From the NCBI GenBank assembly GCA_934754415.1, contig CAKVIS010000006.1:1-64000 (forward strand): DNA of 64,000 bases, given 5' to 3'. The position numbers and the translations under genes are program-made. The notes below the pieces were generated by a model. That model did not search any database, had not been told where the DNA came from, and was given only the letters and a program-made list of their open reading frames with translations. Below are positions 59,958-64,000 of the stretch, in pieces; position 1 is the first letter of the stretch; each line of letters starts with the position of its first letter. Origin of the DNA: an uncultured Bulleidia sp. Lineage in GTDB: Bacteria > Bacillota_I > Bacilli_A > Erysipelotrichales > Erysipelotrichaceae.

Positions 59958-61318
59958 AAACATTATGGGAAAAGTGGTCTAAAGAAGACCTCAAGAAAGT
60001 CAACACATTCTGTGAAGACTATCGTCAGTTCTTATCTATCAGTAAGACGGAAAGAGAATTCACAGAAAACAGCAGAGTGTTATGTGAAAAGCATGGTTTT
60101 AAGAACATTGCTGAAATGGAAACTTTACAGGCAGGGGACAAAGTGTATTCCATCAACCGCAACAAGAACATCTGCCTGTTTGTTATAGGTAAAAAGCCTT
60201 TAACAGATGGTATGAACATTCTTGGTGCACATATCGATTCTCCACGTCTGGATATCAAACAAAAGCCTTTATATGAAACAGAAGGTCTGGCTTTACTGGA
60301 TACGCATTATTATGGCGGTATCAAAAAATATCAGTGGACTGCAAGACCAATGGCTTTACATGGCGTTGTATGCAAGACCAATGGTGAAACGGTCAATGTT
60401 GTGATTGGTGAAGATCCAGCTGATCCTGTAGTAGGTATTACAGAAATTCTTGTACACTTATCTGCAGATCAGATGAAGAAATCTGCTTCTGAAGTTGTGG
60501 AAGGTGAAGCTCTGGATGTACTGGTTGGTTCTATCCCAAAGAAGAAAGAAGAAAAAGATCCTGTCAAAGCCTATATTCTTTCTCTTCTTGAAGAAAAATA
60601 CGGCATGAATGAAGATGATTTCATGTCTGCAGAATTAGAAGTGGTTCCTGCAGGAGAAGCACGTGATTTTGGTCTGGACAGATCTATGATCATGGGCTAT
60701 GGCCATGATGACAGAGTCTGCGCCTATACTTCCATGAGAGCTATTCTGGAAATGAAAAAACCTGAAAGAACAAGCTGCTGTATTTTAGTAGATAAAGAAG
60801 AAATTGGTTCTATGGGTAATACAGGTATGCAGTCTTCTTACTTTTCTACTATCATCGCAAGATTGTTGGATAAGATGGGTCAGTCTTCTTATCTGGATCT
60901 TGTTACAACATTAGAAAACAGCAGAATGTTATCTTCTGATGTCAGTGCTGCTTTTGATCCAATGTATCCAGGAGTATTTGAAAAGAAGAATGCCGCATTC
61001 TTTGGAAAAGGTATCTGCTACAACAAGTACACAGGATCCAGAGGAAAGAGTGGAAGCAGTGACTGTAATGCAGAATACTTTGCAAAAGTCAGAAGAGTCA
61101 TGGAAAATGATAAAATCGGTTACCAGACATGCGAACTTGGTGCTGTAGATAAAGGCGGAGGAGGAACTATTGCGTATATCCTTGCCAACCAGAATATGGA
61201 TGTTGTAGATGCTGGTATTGCAGTTCAGAATATGCACGCTCCATGTGAAATCGTTTCTAAAGCCGATGTTTATGAAGCATATAATGCTTATAAGGCTTTC
61301 TTAAAGAACATGGACTAA
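59954..61318 (+). CDS. apeA: Aminopeptidase, M18 family
   Basis: 454 residues, cytosolic zinc aminopeptidase. Metal-binding motifs: GAHIDSPR near residues 92-99, DKEEIGSMG near 277-285, and a His at the C-terminus near NMHAPCEIVS (about 428-437), the typical M18 ending. Dodecameric in known members. Length matches the bacterial M18 family. It overlaps hflX by 4 bases; the Cof phosphatase follows 2 bases after its stop codon. Confidence 0.93.
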   Translation: MKTLWEKWSKEDLKKVNTFCEDYRQFLSISKTEREFTENSRVLCEKHGFKNIAEMETLQAGDKVYSINRNKNICLFVIGKKPLTDGMNILGAHIDSPRLDIKQKPLYETEGLALLDTHYYGGIKKYQWTARPMALHGVVCKTNGETVNVVIGEDPADPVVGITEILVHLSADQMKKSASEVVEGEALDVLVGSIPKKKEEKDPVKAYILSLLEEKYGMNEDDFMSAELEVVPAGEARDFGLDRSMIMGYGHDDRVCAYTSMRAILEMKKPERTSCCILVDKEEIGSMGNTGMQSSYFSTIIARLLDKMGQSSYLDLVTTLENSRMLSSDVSAAFDPMYPGVFEKKNAAFFGKGICYNKYTGSRGKSGSSDCNAEYFAKVRRVMENDKIGYQTCELGAVDKGGGGTIAYILANQNMDVVDAGIAVQNMHAPCEIVSKADVYEAYNAYKAFLKNMD

Positions 61319-61320
61319 AC

Positions 61321-62097
61321 ATGGAAAAGAAATACTTTTTCTTTGACATAGACGGTACCTTAACAGACAGAAAAACCAATAGCATCGTTCCCTCAGCTCT
61401 GGATACTTTACATAAGCTGAAAGAAAACGGACATTTTGTAGCCATTGCGACAGGAAGAACACATTATAAAGCAAGAAAATTTTTAGATGAAGTAGGTCTT
61501 GAAGATATGGTGTGTGCAGGTGGAGGGGCTCTGGTATTTCATCATGAACTGATTAAAAATACACCATTGGAAATCCATGCATGTAAAACCATTCTTAATC
61601 AGGTGGAACAGTTAGGATATGGCTATGTTCTGCAGCTGGATGATTCTATTAAAGTCTACAGTAAAGATGAACTGTTTGTGCAGCAGTGCGGTGGAAGAAA
61701 AGAACCTACGGAATATATTGTGCAAAGTGATTTGGATTATCGTATTCTGGACACTATCTATAAGATGTATATTTCCATTCCTGCACAGGAAGAATACAAA
61801 CTGAGTACGAAAGATCTTCTTGGTCATCTCCGCTTTGTGCAGGAGTATCTGATGTTTCAGTATGATGAAAAACATCAGGGTATTGTGGATATGATGGAAT
61901 ATGTTCATGGAGATCTGAAAGATGTGGTTGTTTTTGGTGATGATACCAATGATGAGGTGATGTTTGATCCTCAATGGACAAGTATAGCCATGGGCAATGC
62001 GACAGAGTCTTTAAAAGAAAAAGCAGATTTTGTCACAAAGGCCAATATTGAAGATGGTATTCAGTACGCCTGTAAGAAATTTGGATGGATTGCATAA
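61321..62097 (+). CDS. Cof-type HAD phosphatase
   Basis: 258 residues. Motif I FFDIDGTLTDR is at residues 7-17, motif II AIATGRTHYK near 41-50, and motif IV VFGDDTNDEVMF near 200-211. The conserved Lys before it lies in the KHQGIVDMM region. Typical HAD-IIB; phosphate ester substrate unknown. It has no strong Shine-Dalgarno and begins 2 bases after the aminopeptidase stop codon, so it is translated by coupling as the last gene of the amidohydrolase-acetyltransferase-hflX-apeA operon. Confidence 0.9.
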   Translation: MEKKYFFFDIDGTLTDRKTNSIVPSALDTLHKLKENGHFVAIATGRTHYKARKFLDEVGLEDMVCAGGGALVFHHELIKNTPLEIHACKTILNQVEQLGYGYVLQLDDSIKVYSKDELFVQQCGGRKEPTEYIVQSDLDYRILDTIYKMYISIPAQEEYKLSTKDLLGHLRFVQEYLMFQYDEKHQGIVDMMEYVHGDLKDVVVFGDDTNDEVMFDPQWTSIAMGNATESLKEKADFVTKANIEDGIQYACKKFGWIA

Positions 62098-62099
62098 GC

Positions 62100-62136
62100 A
62101 TAAAGGATAAGGAATGCCCTTATCCTTTATTTTTTG
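62100..62136 (+). terminator. Terminator of the amidohydrolase-Cof operon
   Basis: A 13-bp perfect stem ATAAAGGATAAGG / CCTTATCCTTTAT with AATGC loop and T-run. Confidence 0.92.
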
Positions 62137-62188
62137 TGGTATATAAAACATTAAAGGTATGGGTTTGGCACGGGTTTACTGTCTTTTG

Positions 62189-62219
62189 GCTGAAGTGGAA
62201 TTTAACTTTTCACTTCAGC
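62189..62219 (+). other. Hairpin in the 62.1-62.35 kb gap
   Basis: A 9-bp perfect stem GCTGAAGTG / CACTTCAGC with a 13-base loop and no T-run. The 254-base gap between terminator and regulator holds little else: a TTGTGG...GATAGT stretch near 62225 is only a weak promoter candidate. Base composition changes to GC-rich soon after. Confidence 0.4.
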
Positions 62220-62351
62220 AAATTTATTGTGGTAAAGCAACGATAGTAGGACTTATCGACTTTTGAATGCAGCGTTGACTTTTCTAAAAAAAGATGAAAT
62301 ACTTAAAACAATCTTAGGTCAAACGAAAATCTGGAAGTTGAGGGCATCATT

Positions 62352-64000
62352 ATGGAGCTGCGAAAAGAAGCGCGAGATCTTTTGTTCTGTATGCTGCGTA
62401 AGGGAGATTGGATTACCGGCGAAGAACTTTCAAGGATGCTGGATTGGAACAAGAAAAAGGTTCAGCAAAATATAAAGTGGCTCATGGAGGACATTGGGCA
62501 AGAGGGAAACATCGAAACACAAAAGAACAAGGGCTATCGAGTTTGCCGAATCAGCGAATGTCTGCGCAATGAAATTCTGAAGGACGCTTTTTATAATGAG
62601 GTTTACTTTAATCTGGATGCACGACGCATCATCCTGATCATGGATCTGCTTTTTCGGCGGCAGTATATTCCAATGGATCAGCTGGCGGAGGATTATTATT
62701 TATCGAAGTCTGTTGTGTTTGAAGAAATCCGTCAGATGCGGCGGTGGTTTGGTCGTAATGATGATATTCAACTGGAAGTTTCACCGCAGAGGGGTATCTA
62801 TATTCATGGCGAGGAAAAGGATAAACGGTACGCATGCACTGCATGGGGACCGCTCCATGTCCTGCAAATGACAAAGATCGATCCGGATGCGGTGCAGCAC
62901 TATCAGGAATCCATGGAACAGGCAGCGGAACCTTTGCAGCAGTTGCTGATCGATACCGGGCGTTTTATTTCAGGAGAAGAATATTCTTTTCTTCTCCGCT
63001 ACATTGCGATGAGCCGACTGCGTTCCAGTTTGGGATACTATCTCCCGGAAATGGGCGAGAAACCGTTTGAATATTCAGCCTTTTATGAAACGCTGTCGAG
63101 AAAGCTCGGATATACCTTTTCAGCGTCCGAGCAGACAGAGATCAATAAATTCATTCGGAAAGCAACGATCCTTGCACCTAAAAGCCACCCCGATGCAAAA
63201 CAGGAAAACCTTCATGCACTGGAGAACTACTTTAACCAGAAGCTGAAGCTTTCTCAGCCTTTGCACTTTGAAGACCCCGAACTGGTCGCTCAAAATCTGA
63301 ACGCATTGTTGGAACGCCCCTATCACCGGGTGAACTACTACGATAAAAGCATCCTGATAAAATATCCGCTGGCGATCCATCTGGTGAAACAGGCATTTCA
63401 GGATGTGTTTGCAAAAAAGCTTCCTCGGACAGAAATTCTGAATATGGCGGCATTTCTGGGCAGCTATCTGGATACGATTCATTACCCATCCAGCGTTCGC
63501 ATCCTTTTGGTAGGCAATCAGAGTTTTTACTTGATGGAAAATTTGAGGAACTATATCTGTCAGATGCTTTCGTTTGCGCCGGAGCGTGTAGACTATCTGC
63601 CCGGTTACGCATGGAACAGCTCTTTGCTGTGGGATATCGATTATTACACGATTTTCCTGACAACAGAGCCTGAAATCGCACTGAAAAACAGTCGCTTCCG
63701 ATTGATCCCGATCATTATGACAAATGAAAACCGTGAAATGCTGAAGAGCATTCTGGAGGACTGCCGTAAAACAAATCGTATCCAACGCATGGCGCGGATG
63801 GAAAGAATCACCCAGTATAAAACACTTTCACACTTGGCAAAAATTGAAATGCTGCTGCCGGAAGAAGACCCGGCTAAAATTACAACCTATATGCTGAATC
63901 GCAACACGCTGTGTGTGATATGTACAACTCCCACCGTGCAGACCGGCATGGAAATCATCACACTCGACACGCCGTTCCCATACGACTTCAGAGAGATCAG
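62352..64000 (+). CDS. BglG/MtlR-type transcriptional regulator, cut by window end
   Basis: An open frame of at least 549 codons, no stop before the window ends. The N-terminus MELRKEARDLLFCMLRKGDW leads into a first helix-turn-helix (about 20-55, TGEELSRMLDWNKKKVQQNI). A second HTH follows near 110-140 (MDQLAEDYYLSKSVVFEEIR), as in MtlR/LicR/BglG-type activators with PRD domains. Later parts look like PRD regions (about 255-370) and a RILLVG EIIB-like segment near 390. Composition and codons (many CGC, CCG, GCG) are GC-richer than the rest of the window, suggesting foreign origin. A GTTGAGGG ribosome-site-like stretch lies about 10 bases before the ATG. Confidence 0.75.
   Translation, partial: MELRKEARDLLFCMLRKGDWITGEELSRMLDWNKKKVQQNIKWLMEDIGQEGNIETQKNKGYRVCRISECLRNEILKDAFYNEVYFNLDARRIILIMDLLFRRQYIPMDQLAEDYYLSKSVVFEEIRQMRRWFGRNDDIQLEVSPQRGIYIHGEEKDKRYACTAWGPLHVLQMTKIDPDAVQHYQESMEQAAEPLQQLLIDTGRFISGEEYSFLLRYIAMSRLRSSLGYYLPEMGEKPFEYSAFYETLSRKLGYTFSASEQTEINKFIRKATILAPKSHPDAKQENLHALENYFNQKLKLSQPLHFEDPELVAQNLNALLERPYHRVNYYDKSILIKYPLAIHLVKQAFQDVFAKKLPRTEILNMAAFLGSYLDTIHYPSSVRILLVGNQSFYLMENLRNYICQMLSFAPERVDYLPGYAWNSSLLWDIDYYTIFLTTEPEIALKNSRFRLIPIIMTNENREMLKSILEDCRKTNRIQRMARMERITQYKTLSHLAKIEMLLPEEDPAKITTYMLNRNTLCVICTTPTVQTGMEIITLDTPFPYDFREI

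Noticed and set aside
63120..63785. Two long minus-strand frames in the GC-rich end
   Set aside because: They are mirrors of the open PRD-type regulator frame, common in GC-richer coding DNA.

Overview
The window looks like the chromosome of a low-GC, anaerobic Bacillota (Firmicutes), most plausibly a gut member of the Erysipelotrichales/Coprobacillaceae. This is inferred from gene content: a T-box lysyl-tRNA synthetase, YneF, FeoA-FeoA-FeoB, butyrate kinase, large 2-hydroxyacyl-CoA-dehydratase activases, a secreted FMN/FAD reductase, Cof-type HAD phosphatases and M32/M18 peptidases. No respiratory chain is visible. Species cannot be named from the sequence alone.

Layout. 0-0.8 kb: the 3' end of a 5S rRNA with its terminator, a likely 6S RNA, yneF and tRNA-Leu(CAA). 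0.9-9.6 kb: thymidine kinase and a HAD phosphatase; then, mostly on the minus strand, lysS with a T-box, a uracil/xanthine permease, an AI-2E-type exporter, and a PBP/FtsW-like pair. 9.7-16.3 kb: Cof phosphatase, GH32 sucrase, and a two-gene CoA-dehydratase activase operon. 16.5-20.7 kb: an ISL3-family insertion sequence, with an intact 8-bp target duplication, splits an FMN-binding lipoprotein gene; the full-length flavin reductase paralogue follows. 20.7-25.6 kb: VTT membrane protein, aldo/keto reductase, Cof phosphatase, carboxypeptidase, YbaK deacylase. 25.6-30.4 kb: an iron/metal cluster (two feoA, feoB, a truncated DtxR-like regulator, DUF3793 protein, flavodoxin, ZIP transporter) marked by repeated GTTAG-N6-CTAAC boxes. 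30.5-36 kb: flippase, unknown genes, an orphan CHC2/Toprim primase-like gene with the same box, a ROK kinase and a putative nuclease with a zinc ribbon. 36-40.4 kb: pstSCAB-phoU. 40.4-47.4 kb: PfkB kinase, butyrate kinase, hybrid histidine kinase, acetyltransferase, HD protein, NSS transporter, tRNA-Ser(GGA). 47.5-52.8 kb: TetR regulator, GlpA-like/FAD-NAD/DUF1667 redox operon, pgi. 52.8-62.1 kb: HtrA, small unknown gene, rhomboid, SseB-like, acetyltransferase-pyrophosphatase fusion, amidohydrolase, acetyltransferase, HflX, M18 aminopeptidase, Cof phosphatase. From about 62.35 kb to the end there is a GC-richer BglG/MtlR-like regulator, cut by the window edge, that looks foreign.

Three window-wide patterns stand out. 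First, a metal regulon can be read from the sequence: the GTTAG-N6-CTAAC box occurs at feo, at DUF3793-flavodoxin-zip, and unexpectedly at the primase-like gene. Second, at least six genes have no Shine-Dalgarno sequence and a -10 box 6-9 nt before the ATG, so they are probably leaderless. Third, strong hairpin terminators separate nearly every transcription unit, which makes operon boundaries unusually clear.
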